A stretch of 64,000 bases of DNA from Streptomyces liliifuscus (GTDB lineage Bacteria; Actinomycetota; Actinomycetes; Streptomycetales; Streptomycetaceae). The position numbers and the translations under genes are program-made. Of the stretch, positions 42,861 to 50,673 are shown in pieces. Position 1 is the stretch's first letter, and each line of letters begins with the position of its first letter. The notes under the pieces are model-generated. The model was given only the letters and a program-made list of their open reading frames with translations, was not told the origin of the DNA and did not search any database. Location of the stretch: the NCBI RefSeq assembly GCF_016598615.1, contig NZ_CP066831.1, positions 10,168,001 through 10,232,000 on the forward strand, written 5' to 3'.

Positions 42861-44232
42861 AGGCCCGCCCGCGAGCATGTCTGAAACGGGCCAGTCCGTC
42901 CGCGAGTTCGACGATCGGACCGGGATAGTCGTAGGCGGCGCGGTCGAGCCCCTTGAGTTTCCACGGTTCGTGCACGGCCGCCCCGCCGAGCCCTTCGAGT
43001 TCGGGCACCCAGCGCCTGACGTACGTGCCGTCCGGGTCGTACCGCTTGCCCTGGAGGACCGGATTGAGGACCCGGTTGGGCCGGGTGTCGGTGCCGGTTC
43101 CCGCCACCCACTGCCAGTTGAGCTGGTTGTTGGCGATGTCGCCGTCCACCAGCAGTTCGAGGAAGTGACGGGCGCCGACCCGCCAGTCGACGTACAGCGT
43201 CTTCGTGAGGAAGCTCGCGGTCAGCAGGCGTCCCCGGTTGTGCATCCAGCCCTCGTACCGCAGCTGGCGCATGGCCGCGTCCACGACGGGATAGCCGGTC
43301 CGCCCCTCCTTCCAGGCATCGATGTCCTGCGCGGCCGACGTCTCGGACCGCCACAGATCGCGCCGGGTGCGGTAGTCCGCCGTCGCGGTGTCCGGCCGTG
43401 CGGCAAGCACCTGATGGTGGAAGTCCCGCCACGCGAGCTGCCGTACGAACGCCTCGGCGCCCGGCCCGCCCGTCTTCCGCGCCCGGTGGACGAGCTCGAC
43501 GGGGGACAGCGTGCCGAAGTGCAGGTGCGGGGAGAGGTGCGAGGTGGCGTCCCCGGGCAGGTCGTCGTGGCGATCCTCGTACGAGCCGATCCCGCCCCGA
43601 ACCCAGGCCGTCAGCCGCTTCCTGCCCTCCGTCTCGCCGCCTGCGGCCAGCCCCTCCGACAGCCCGGACAGATCCCCGCGCCCAGGAAGGGCCTCCGAAC
43701 CGATGTCCTCGGGTACGCGCACGCTGCGGGGTGCGCCGAGCACATCACGCAAATGTTGGCGCGCCCAGTGGCGGAAGTACGGCGTGAAGACGGCGAAGTG
43801 GTCCGAGGAGGCCGGGGTCACGCTCCCCGGTGCCAGCGCCGTGATCACCGTGTCGTGGACGTGCAGCCGGCGCCCCTCCGACTCCAGGGCGATGCGCAGC
43901 CGCTCCTCGCGCCGGTGGGCGTAGGCGCTCGCACCGGCCGCCATGTGCACATCGTCGGCGTCCGTCTCCGTGACCACCCTGCACACCTGGTCGACGACAT
44001 CGCCGGACCGGAGCACGAGGCGGCCGCCGCGCTCGCGCAGTCCCGCGTCGAGGTCCCGCAGACAGTCGGCGAGGAACGCCAGCCGGTTGGGAGCGGCGAA
44101 TCCGGCCTCGTCGACGGCCCGGTCACGGACGAACAGGGGCACCACCGCGCTGGATCCGTCGAGCGCCGCTCGGAGCGGCGGATGATCGTGCAGTCGCAGG
44201 TCGGAGGTGAACAGCACGACCGAGACGTTCAT
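42859..44232 (-). CDS. phr: deoxyribodipyrimidine photolyase (class I CPD type)
   Basis: A 457-aa flavoprotein. The N-terminal antenna domain starts VVLFTSDLRLHDHPPL. The FAD domain has DLPGDATSHLSPHLHFGTLS, RQLAWRDFHHQVL, YEGWMHNRGRLLTASFLTK and DGDIANNQLNWQWVAGTGTD. It repairs cyclobutane pyrimidine dimers with blue light. It follows the DUF2867 SDR gene in the same direction and lies in the LitR/LitS-type locus, so light induction is expected. Confidence 0.94.
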   Translation of the reverse strand: MNVSVVLFTSDLRLHDHPPLRAALDGSSAVVPLFVRDRAVDEAGFAAPNRLAFLADCLRDLDAGLRERGGRLVLRSGDVVDQVCRVVTETDADDVHMAAGASAYAHRREERLRIALESEGRRLHVHDTVITALAPGSVTPASSDHFAVFTPYFRHWARQHLRDVLGAPRSVRVPEDIGSEALPGRGDLSGLSEGLAAGGETEGRKRLTAWVRGGIGSYEDRHDDLPGDATSHLSPHLHFGTLSPVELVHRARKTGGPGAEAFVRQLAWRDFHHQVLAARPDTATADYRTRRDLWRSETSAAQDIDAWKEGRTGYPVVDAAMRQLRYEGWMHNRGRLLTASFLTKTLYVDWRVGARHFLELLVDGDIANNQLNWQWVAGTGTDTRPNRVLNPVLQGKRYDPDGTYVRRWVPELEGLGGAAVHEPWKLKGLDRAAYDYPGPIVELADGLARFRHARGRA

Positions 44233-44251
44233 GACATGACTCCGGAATTAC

Positions 44252-44301
44252 GGGATGGGAGGGGATGAGACGGGAGGGTGAGGGACAGAGAGGGACGATG
44301 G
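44252..44301. repeat. 10-bp purine-rich tandem repeat, five units
   Basis: GGGATGGGAG, GGGATGAGAC, GGGAGGGTGA, GGGACAGAGA, GGGACGATGG in tandem, between the SDR stop and the photolyase start. A 14-bp pair around the SDR stop codon (about 44309-44336) adjoins it. The stretch is a nearly pure purine tract on the + strand. Confidence 0.7.
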
Positions 44302-44318
44302 GCGTCCGCCATCGGGCA

Positions 44319-45848
44319 TCAGCCACCGGGCGTGCCGAGCCGCGCCGGAGCGGGATCCGTCCTGGCCGCGGTACGGGCGATGTTGCGGGCCATGCCGCCG
44401 AACACGACCGCGTGGAACGGCGACACGCTCCACCAGTAGGCGTGGCCGAGCAGCCCGTGGGGATGGAACAGGGCGCGCTGGCGGTAACGGACGCCACCGT
44501 GCTCGTCCGTGTCGACGTACATCTCCAGCCACGCGAGACCCGGCAGCCGCATCTCGGCGCGCAGCCGCAGCAGGTGTCCTCGCTCGATCTCCTCGACGCG
44601 CCAGAAGTCGAGCGAGTCGCCGACCCGCAGTCGTGCCGCGTCGCGGCGCCCTCGGCGCAGGCCCACCCCGCCGACCAGCCGGTCCAGCCAACCGCGCACG
44701 GCCCAGGCGAGAGGGAAGGAGTACCAGCCGTTGTCACCGCCGATGCCCTCGATCACCCGCCACAGGGCCTCGGGCGGGGCGTCGACCGTCAGCCCGCGCC
44801 GGTCCGTGTAGAGGCTGCCGCCCGACCAGTCGGGGTCGGTGGGCAGCGGGTCGCTCGGGGCGCCCGGCACCGAGGCGGACGACCAGCGCGTGGTGACCCT
44901 GGCCTCCCGGACGCGTCGCAGGGCCAGCCGCACCGACTCCTCGAAGCCGATCGGCCCGCCGGGCTGGTCGGGCACATACCGGGCGATGTCGTGTTCGTGG
45001 CAGACGACCTCGTGGCGCAGCGACTCGGTGAGCGGGCGCGCGATGGAGTTCGGTACGGGCGTGACCAGTCCGACCCAGTGGCTGGAGAGCCGGGGCGTCA
45101 GCACCGGTACCGGCACGATCAGCCTTCGGGGCAGGCCCGCGACAGCCGCGTATCTGACCATCATCTCGCGGTACGTCAGGATCTCCGGGCCGCCGATGTC
45201 GAACGCCCGGCCGACGTCGTCCGGCATCCGCGCGGCGCCCACCAGCGTGCGCAGCACGTCCCGTACCGCGATGGGCTGGATCCGCGTATGGACCCAGCTG
45301 GGGGTGACCATCACCGGCAGTCGCTCGGTGAGATAGCGCAGCATCTCGAAGGACGCCGAACCCGAACCGATGATGACCGCCGCGCGCAGCACGGTCGTCG
45401 GCACCCCGGAGTCCAGCAGGACCCGGCCGACCTCGGCCCGGGAACGCAGATGCGGCGACAGTTCCTTCTCCGGCACTCCGGCGGGGGTGAGCCCGCCCAG
45501 ATAGACGATCCGGCGCACGCCCGCCGCGCGGGCCCGTTCCCCGAAGGTGCGGGCCGCTCTGCGGTCGGTCTCCTCGAAGCCCTTGCCCGTGCCGAGCGCG
45601 TGCACCAGGTAGTACGCGACGTCGATGTCCCGCATCGCTCCGGCGACGGACTCGGGGTCGGTGACGTCCCCGCGCACTACCTCGACGTCACCCGCCCACT
45701 CGTGGTCGCGGAGGGCGCCGGGGGAGCGGGCCATGCAGCGCACCCGGTGGCCGGCGGCGAGGAGCTCCGGGACGAGCCGGCCGCCGATGTATCCCGTCGC
45801 GCCCGTCACCAGGCACCGCAGCCCGCCTTCGGAGACGTCACCGCTCAT
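44319..45848 (-). CDS. NAD(P)-binding SDR protein with C-terminal DUF2867
   Basis: A 509-aa two-domain protein. The N-terminal extended/atypical SDR has LVTGATGYIGGRLVPELLAA (GxxGxxG), VAYYLVHALGTGKGF and RRIVYLGGLTP. The C-terminal DUF2867 domain (about residues 335-500) has WRVIEGIGGDNGWYSFPLAW and RALFHPHGLLGHAYWWSV. Proteins with this build are commonly beside CarH/LitR regulators and photolyases; the reaction is unknown. It is upstream of and in line with the photolyase gene, about 86 bp apart. Confidence 0.88.
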   Translation of the reverse strand: MSGDVSEGGLRCLVTGATGYIGGRLVPELLAAGHRVRCMARSPGALRDHEWAGDVEVVRGDVTDPESVAGAMRDIDVAYYLVHALGTGKGFEETDRRAARTFGERARAAGVRRIVYLGGLTPAGVPEKELSPHLRSRAEVGRVLLDSGVPTTVLRAAVIIGSGSASFEMLRYLTERLPVMVTPSWVHTRIQPIAVRDVLRTLVGAARMPDDVGRAFDIGGPEILTYREMMVRYAAVAGLPRRLIVPVPVLTPRLSSHWVGLVTPVPNSIARPLTESLRHEVVCHEHDIARYVPDQPGGPIGFEESVRLALRRVREARVTTRWSSASVPGAPSDPLPTDPDWSGGSLYTDRRGLTVDAPPEALWRVIEGIGGDNGWYSFPLAWAVRGWLDRLVGGVGLRRGRRDAARLRVGDSLDFWRVEEIERGHLLRLRAEMRLPGLAWLEMYVDTDEHGGVRYRQRALFHPHGLLGHAYWWSVSPFHAVVFGGMARNIARTAARTDPAPARLGTPGG

Positions 45849-46033
45849 GAGTTCTCAGCCTTCCGTGTCGGTGTCCCCCTGCTGATCACTTCCCTGGTGA
45901 AGGCCCCTTTGGATGCGCCGACCGGGCCACTGCGGCCATCCGGGTCGTGGGCCTTGGCACATGTCCGCGCAGATCGGGGGCAGACGAAGTCCAGGAAGAG
46001 ACTCGTTGGTCGATGCTGGAGGTGGCTGCCGTC

Positions 46034-46201
46034 ATGGGCGCGAAGGTGCTGGAGCGGTTTCCCGCGGGAGCCCCGCGCGGATCGTGGCCCGCGGAGGAGT
46101 ACGCGGCACGGCGTCGCGCCGAGGGGCAGCCCGCGGCGGTCGTGATGGACCTGAAGTCGGACGCCTTCCTCGTGGTGGTCCCGGCGCGCGACGAGGACTG
46201 A
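46034..46201 (+). CDS. small conserved protein (about 55 aa)
   Basis: A short soluble protein: MGAKVLERFPAGAPRGSWPA at the start, then EEYAARRRAEGQ and VVMDLKSDAFLVVV. The compact, well-conserved look suggests a real small protein common in Streptomyces, of unknown role. ATG 46034 has GGAGG eleven bases upstream; ATG 46013 would add seven residues. It ends at a shared hairpin before the convergent LysR gene. Confidence 0.6.
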   Translation: MGAKVLERFPAGAPRGSWPAEEYAARRRAEGQPAAVVMDLKSDAFLVVVPARDED

Positions 46202-46208
46202 TCCCGCA

Positions 46209-46241
46209 CGGCCGGGCGTCCCCTCGGGGCGAGCCCGGCCG
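46209..46241. terminator. bidirectional hairpin between small gene and LysR gene
   Basis: A 9-bp stem CGGCCGGGC/GCCCGGCCG (46209-46217 with 46233-46241) plus an inner CCCC/GGGG pairing. Confidence 0.7.
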
Positions 46242-46249
46242 GCGCCGCG

Positions 46250-47170
46250 TCACGGCCGGCCGGTCACCGTTCCCCCGAGTGCCGCCGCCCGGGCCACGAA
46301 GGCCTCGTGCAGATCGTGGGCGGCCCGCGGCACCGAGTCCGCCCTGCGCCGCTGCAGCATCAACAGAACCCGCGTCGAGTCGTCGGCCAGCGGACGGCAG
46401 ACGATCGAGCCCTGCCGTTCCAGCGGATCGTCGATCACGCTGAAGTCGGGCAGCACCGTGGCCCCCAGCCCTTCCGCCACCATCAGCTTGCCCATCTCCG
46501 CGCCGTCGGTGGAGTAGGAGAAGGACGGCTCACGGTCGCCCAGCAGCCGGTGGACGTAACGGTGCATCACATAGCCGGAGCGCATCGCGATGAGCGGTTC
46601 GGCGAGCAGATCGGACACCGAGACGACCGGGAGCGACGCGAGCGGGCTGTCCGGCCGTACGCACACCACCGGCCGCCCGCGCAGCAGCTCCGTGGAGTCG
46701 AAGTCGGCGGCCACGTCGTCCCCCTCCAGGTGGTTCACCAGACCGAGGTCGAAGCCACCCTCCAGCAGAGTCCGGTGGATCTCCGACTGCTGGGCGCCGA
46801 CGACCTCCACCTGCGTCGCCGGATGCGTGGCGCGGAACTCCCGTACGGCCGGAATGAGCAGCGGCACCGTCGCCGCGTTCACCGTGCCGACGCGCACCAT
46901 GCGGCTGATGCGGTGCTGCTCGCCCGCGGCACCCCGGAGCCGGTCCACCGCGTCGAGGACGTTGATGATGTGCGGCAGCAGCTCCCGCCCCTCCGCGCTC
47001 ATCTTCGCGCCGGACCTCTTGCGCTCCAGGAGATCGACCCCGAGTTCACGCTCCAGATTCCGGACGGTCTCGCTCAACGCGGGCTGGGACAGATGCAGTT
47101 CCTCGGCGGCCCGGCGCAGCGAACCCAGCCGGGTGACCGCCGTGATGTATTCCAGCTGCTCTATTCGCAC
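46250..47170 (-). CDS. LysR-family regulator of the organosulfur module
   Basis: A 306-aa regulator. The N-terminal HTH is RIEQLEYITAVTRLGSLRRA, then AEELHLSQPALSETVRNLE. The C-terminal LysR substrate domain contains VRVGTVNAATVPLLIPAV. The GTG at 47170 starts at the conserved MRIEQLEY position; the frame upstream is not conserved. It is divergent from the sulfonate/sulfone genes, as CysB/Cbl/SfnR-like controls often are, so it probably activates them when sulfate or cysteine is scarce. Confidence 0.85.
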   Translation of the reverse strand: MRIEQLEYITAVTRLGSLRRAAEELHLSQPALSETVRNLERELGVDLLERKRSGAKMSAEGRELLPHIINVLDAVDRLRGAAGEQHRISRMVRVGTVNAATVPLLIPAVREFRATHPATQVEVVGAQQSEIHRTLLEGGFDLGLVNHLEGDDVAADFDSTELLRGRPVVCVRPDSPLASLPVVSVSDLLAEPLIAMRSGYVMHRYVHRLLGDREPSFSYSTDGAEMGKLMVAEGLGATVLPDFSVIDDPLERQGSIVCRPLADDSTRVLLMLQRRRADSVPRAAHDLHEAFVARAAALGGTVTGRP

Positions 47171-47270
47171 CCCAGCAGAATGCGATGCGCGCACCGTCCT
47201 GTTCAAGGGCTGCCCTGTCACGCCTTCGTGAAATTCGCCGGTCCGCGATGCGAGACCGATCGGGTATTCC

Positions 47271-47300
47271 TTGACGGTCCCGACCGACGGCTGCCACGAT
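47271..47300 (+). promoter_or_regulatory. possible promoter of the leader peptide/sfnG transcript
   Basis: TTGACG (47271-47276) and CACGAT (47295-47300) with 18 bp between. The start point would be very near the leader ATG (47308), that is, a leaderless leader peptide. Confidence 0.4.
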
Positions 47301-47307
47301 CGAGAAC

Positions 47308-47391
47308 ATGATGATGCGACTGGACCTCACGCGGCGACGCCATGTCGACCTTGCGCGTGTCTCCAGCGCCGCCTGTTGCTCCGCGGCCTGA
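47308..47391 (+). CDS. cysteine leader peptide (27 aa) of the sulfur operon
   Basis: A short frame from ATG 47308 to TGA 47391: an MMMRLDLTRRRHVDLARV beginning, then SSAACCSAA. The RRxHVDLxRV core followed by Cys residues near the end is the pattern of the actinobacterial putative leader peptide found upstream of sulfur assimilation genes. Adjacent Cys codons (TGT TGC, 47374-47379) would stall the ribosome when cysteinyl-tRNA is scarce and so open expression of the genes behind it. It stands 151 bp before sfnG in the same direction. Three ATGs in a row leave the exact start open. Confidence 0.8.
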   Translation: MMMRLDLTRRRHVDLARVSSAACCSAA

Positions 47392-47473
47392 TCCACCGGA
47401 TCCGCTGCGCCTCTCACCCCCTCTTCTTCCGACGCCCATGGCTGCCGTAAAGCCGTGAGTCGCTTTCCGCCGC

Positions 47474-47525
47474 CCGAATTCGGCAACGCACCGCCACTCG
47501 CCGAATTCGGCCTGCCTGAATTCCC
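47474..47525. repeat. GAATTC-centred repeats in the sfnG leader
   Basis: CCGAATTCGG occurs exactly at 47474-47483 and 47501-47510, and a weaker CTGAATTCCC at 47516-47525. The two perfect palindromes are 27 bp apart and can pair with each other, which may be part of the leader's attenuation structure or a regulator site. Confidence 0.6.
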
Positions 47526-47542
47526 CGCAACAGGAGTTCCGC

Positions 47543-48679
47543 ATGCCTGCCGAAAACCCGTCCGCAGACCCCGTCCGCTTCGCCTACTGGGTGCCCAATG
47601 TCAGCGGCGGCCTGGTCACCAGCAAGATCGAACAGCGCACCGACTGGGGCTACGAGTACAACCGCGAACTCGCCGTCCTCGCCGAGAACAACGGCTTCGA
47701 CTACGCCCTCAGCCAGGTCCGCTACATGGCCAGCTACGGCGCCGAGTTCCAGCACGAGTCGACCAGCTTCAGCCTCGCCCTGCTGCTCGCCACCCAGCGT
47801 CTGAAGGTCATCGCCGCCGTCCACCCGGGCCTGTGGCACCCGGGCGTCCTCGCCAAACTCGGCGCCACCGCCGACCACTTGTCGAACGGCCGCTTCGCCG
47901 TCAACGTCGTCTCCGGCTGGTTCAAGGGCGAGTTCACCGCACTCGGCGAGCCCTGGCTGGAGCACGACGAGCGCTACCGCCGCTCCGAGGAGTTCATCCG
48001 GGCCCTGCGCCAGATCTGGACCGAGGACCACACCGAACTCGCAGGTGACTTCTACCGGTTGCGCGACTTCTCCCTCAAGCCCAAGCCCCTCAACACCGTC
48101 GGGCGCCCGCACCCGGAGATCTTCCAGGGCGGCAACTCCACCGCCGCCCGCGCGATGGCCGGCCGGGTCTCCGACTGGTACTTCTCCAACGGCAAGGACT
48201 TCGACGGGGTCGTCGAACAGCTCGCGGACGTACGGGCGTCGGCGGCCCAAGTCGGCCGTACGGCACCGAAGTTCGGCCTCAACGGCTTCCTGATCGCCCG
48301 CGACACCGAGGCCGAGGCCCGCGAGACCCTCCGCGAGATCGTCGCCCACGCCGACCGCGAGGCCGTCGAGGGATTCGGCGCCGCAGTGAAGCAGGCGGGA
48401 CAGTCCGCCGCGGACGGCAAGGGCATGTGGCAGGACTCCTCCTTCGAGGACCTCGTCCAGTACAACGACGGCTTCCGTACGGGGCTGATCGGCACCCCGG
48501 AGCAGATCGCCGAGCGGATCGTCGCCTACAAGCGCCTCGGCGTCGACCTCCTGCTCCTCGGCTTCCTCCACTACCACGAGGAGGTCGAGTACTTCGGCCG
48601 CCGCGTGCTCCCCCTCGTACGCGAACTGGAAGCCCAACTCCCGGACAGCGAGCCCGAGTCCGCCCCCGTCCACGCGTGA
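47543..48679 (+). CDS. sfnG: dimethylsulfone monooxygenase SfnG (FMNH2-dependent)
   Basis: A 378-aa two-component flavin monooxygenase of the bacterial luciferase family. The start FAYWVPNVSGGLVTSKIEQR, then YGAEFQHESTSFSLALL, AVNVVSGWFKGEF, WLEHDERYRRSEEFIR and LVQYNDGFRTGLIGTP match the SfnG family closely. It turns dimethyl sulfone into methanesulfinate with FMNH2 from a partner reductase, here probably the next gene. AGGAG precedes ATG 47543. It is the first structural gene behind the Cys leader. Confidence 0.9.
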   Translation: MPAENPSADPVRFAYWVPNVSGGLVTSKIEQRTDWGYEYNRELAVLAENNGFDYALSQVRYMASYGAEFQHESTSFSLALLLATQRLKVIAAVHPGLWHPGVLAKLGATADHLSNGRFAVNVVSGWFKGEFTALGEPWLEHDERYRRSEEFIRALRQIWTEDHTELAGDFYRLRDFSLKPKPLNTVGRPHPEIFQGGNSTAARAMAGRVSDWYFSNGKDFDGVVEQLADVRASAAQVGRTAPKFGLNGFLIARDTEAEARETLREIVAHADREAVEGFGAAVKQAGQSAADGKGMWQDSSFEDLVQYNDGFRTGLIGTPEQIAERIVAYKRLGVDLLLLGFLHYHEEVEYFGRRVLPLVRELEAQLPDSEPESAPVHA

Positions 48680-48700
48680 CCGACCGCTCCCTCACTCCGG

Positions 48701-48723
48701 GGCGCCTCCCGCACCGAGGCGCC
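48701..48723. other. intercistronic hairpin between sfnG and the FMN reductase gene
   Basis: An 8-bp perfect stem GGCGCCTC/GAGGCGCC with a 7-nt loop in the 65-bp gap. It may tune expression or processing within the operon. Confidence 0.5.
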
Positions 48724-48744
48724 TCTCGTCCCGAAAGAGGACCC

Positions 48745-49299
48745 ATGGCCACCGTCCTGTCCGTCTCCGGCAGCCCCTCCGCCTCCTCCCGCACCAATCG
48801 ACTCCTGCGCCACCTGGACAACCGGCTGACCGCTCAGGGCCACGAGGTGGTCCCGCTCGACGTCCGTACGATCCCCGCCGAGGCCCTGCTCGGCGCCGAC
48901 TTCAGGCATCCTGCGATCGTCGAGGCCACCGCGCTCTTCGACCGCGCCGACGGCATCGTCATCGGCACCCCCGTCTACAAGGCCGCCTACTCGGGCGTCC
49001 TCAAGGCGCTGCTCGACCTGCTCCCGCAGTACGCCCTCACCGGCAAGACCGTGCTGCCCCTGGCCACCGGTGGCACCACCGCACATGTGCTGGCCATCGA
49101 CTACGCCCTGCGGCCGGTGCTCAGCTCCATGGGCGCCCGGCACATCGTCCAGGGCTGGTTCACCCTCGACAAGGACATCGCGGTGGGCGAGGACGGCGGA
49201 CTCACGGTGGCGCCCGCGGCCGCCGAGGCGCTGACCCAGGTGCTCGACCAGTTCTCCGAGGCGCTGGGCCGTACGCCGATCCTGGCCGCGGCGGGCTGA
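48745..49299 (+). CDS. NADPH-dependent FMN reductase (SsuE/MsuE type)
   Basis: A 184-aa flavodoxin-like reductase. The FMN-binding start is VLSVSGSPSASSRTNRLL, then GIVIGTPVYKAAYSGVLKAL and LPLATGGTTAHVLAIDYALR. It supplies FMNH2 to the monooxygenases beside it. ATG 48745 lies at the conserved start. The next gene begins 3 bp after its stop. Confidence 0.9.
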   Translation: MATVLSVSGSPSASSRTNRLLRHLDNRLTAQGHEVVPLDVRTIPAEALLGADFRHPAIVEATALFDRADGIVIGTPVYKAAYSGVLKALLDLLPQYALTGKTVLPLATGGTTAHVLAIDYALRPVLSSMGARHIVQGWFTLDKDIAVGEDGGLTVAPAAAEALTQVLDQFSEALGRTPILAAAG

Positions 49300-49301
49300 C
49301 C

Positions 49302-50558
49302 GTGTCCGCCCAGGCCTCCGACCAGGCGTCCCCACGGACCTCCGTACGCGGCGGCTCACAGGCTTCCGTACGCGGCGCCGCCAAGCTCATCGCCGACGAT
49401 GCCGAGGCCTTGGCCGTCGCCGCCGCGCTGGCCGACGAGTTCCGGGCCGGGGCCTCCCGGCGGGACGCCGAACGCGGGCTCCCCCGCGAGGAGTTGGACA
49501 GGCTCTCCGACTCCGGTCTGCTCGCCGTCACCGTGCCCGCCGAGCACGGTGGCGCCGACGTACGCCAGGAGACCCTCGCCGAGATCTTCCGGCTCCTCGC
49601 CTCGGCCGACGCCAGCCTCGCCCAGATCCCGCAGAGCCACTTCGTCTACGTCAATGTGATCCGCCGTCAGGGGACCCCGGAACAGCGGGCGTTCTTCTTC
49701 GGCGAGGTGCTGGCGGGGCGCCGCTTCGGCAACGCCCAGTCGGAGGCGGGCACGAAGCACGTCCAGGACATCCGCACCCGACTGGAGCCGGCCCCGGACG
49801 GTTCGTACGTCCTCACCGGGGTCAAGCACTACTCCACGGGTGCCCTCTTCGCCGACTGGATTCCGGTGCTCGCCCGAGCCGAGGACGACAATCTGCACGT
49901 GGCGTACGTACCCCGGGACGCCGAGGGACTCACGGTCGTCGACGACTGGGACGGCATGGGCCAGCGCACCACCGCCAGCGGCACCGTCAGGCTCGACGCC
50001 GTGCCCGTGCCCGCCGACCGGGTCCTCCCGCACCATCTCACCTTCCAGGGTCCCCAACTCCACGGCGCGGTGGCCCAGTTGCTGCACGCCGCCATCGATG
50101 CCGGGATCGCGGCGGGCGCACTCGCCGAGGCCGCGGAGTTCGTTCGCACGAAGAGCCGCCCGTGGTTCGAGAGCGGTGTCGAGACCGCCGCCGAGGATCC
50201 ACTGCTCGTCCAGCGCTTCGGAGAGCTGGCCGTTCAGGTGCGGGCCACCGAGGCGCTGCTCGGCGCGGCGGCCCGGGCGGTCGACACGGCCCGCGCCCAC
50301 CTCACGGATGCCTCGGCCGCCGAGGCGTCCATCGCCGTGGCCGCCGCGAAGGCGCACGCCGCGAGCACCGCCGTCGAGGTGTCGGGCGCGCTCTTCGAGG
50401 TGTCCGGCACCCGGTCCGCCCTCAACTCCCTCAATCTGCACCGGCATTGGCGCGACGCCCGCACCCACACACTGCACGACCCGGCCCGCTGGAAGATCCA
50501 GCACATCGGCCGGTACGTACTGAACGGCACGCCGCCGCCACGGCACGGACTCCTCTGA
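49302..50558 (+). CDS. SfnC/DszC-like flavin-dependent monooxygenase (acyl-CoA dehydrogenase fold)
   Basis: A 418-aa protein of the acyl-CoA dehydrogenase superfamily. It has VTVPAEHGGADVRQETLAEI, then FGNAQSEAGTKHVQDIRTRL, GVKHYSTGALFADWIPVLAR and a C-terminal helical bundle ending LHRHWRDARTHTLHD, as in the SfnC/DszC monooxygenase branch rather than true acyl-CoA dehydrogenases (no catalytic Glu environment seen). It likely oxidises an organosulfur substrate (sulfide, sulfoxide or sulfone). The GTG start is three bases after the reductase stop, so they are translated together. Confidence 0.85.
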   Translation: MSAQASDQASPRTSVRGGSQASVRGAAKLIADDAEALAVAAALADEFRAGASRRDAERGLPREELDRLSDSGLLAVTVPAEHGGADVRQETLAEIFRLLASADASLAQIPQSHFVYVNVIRRQGTPEQRAFFFGEVLAGRRFGNAQSEAGTKHVQDIRTRLEPAPDGSYVLTGVKHYSTGALFADWIPVLARAEDDNLHVAYVPRDAEGLTVVDDWDGMGQRTTASGTVRLDAVPVPADRVLPHHLTFQGPQLHGAVAQLLHAAIDAGIAAGALAEAAEFVRTKSRPWFESGVETAAEDPLLVQRFGELAVQVRATEALLGAAARAVDTARAHLTDASAAEASIAVAAAKAHAASTAVEVSGALFEVSGTRSALNSLNLHRHWRDARTHTLHDPARWKIQHIGRYVLNGTPPPRHGLL

Positions 50559-50622
50559 GACCGGACTTCTCCCGGACCGGACTTCGGGCCGGACCCCTCT
50601 GGGAGCGGACTCCTCCGAGACC
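50547..50622. repeat. 16-bp tandem repeat, five units, across a stop codon
   Basis: Units GGACTCCTCTGAGACC, GGACTTCTCCCGGACC, a 12-bp shortened unit, GGACCCCTCTGGGAGC and GGACTCCTCCGAGACC run in tandem. The first contains the TGA of the SfnC-like gene. The array fills most of the gap to ssuD. Confidence 0.8.
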
Positions 50623-50673
50623 CGGAAAGCGCCCCCCGCACCACCCCACACCCCCCGATCGGAGAACGGACCC

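Noticed and set aside
47218..47544. A 108-codon minus-strand frame opposite the sulfur leader
   Set aside because: It covers the leader peptide and promoter region antisense, with no ribosome binding site or family pattern.
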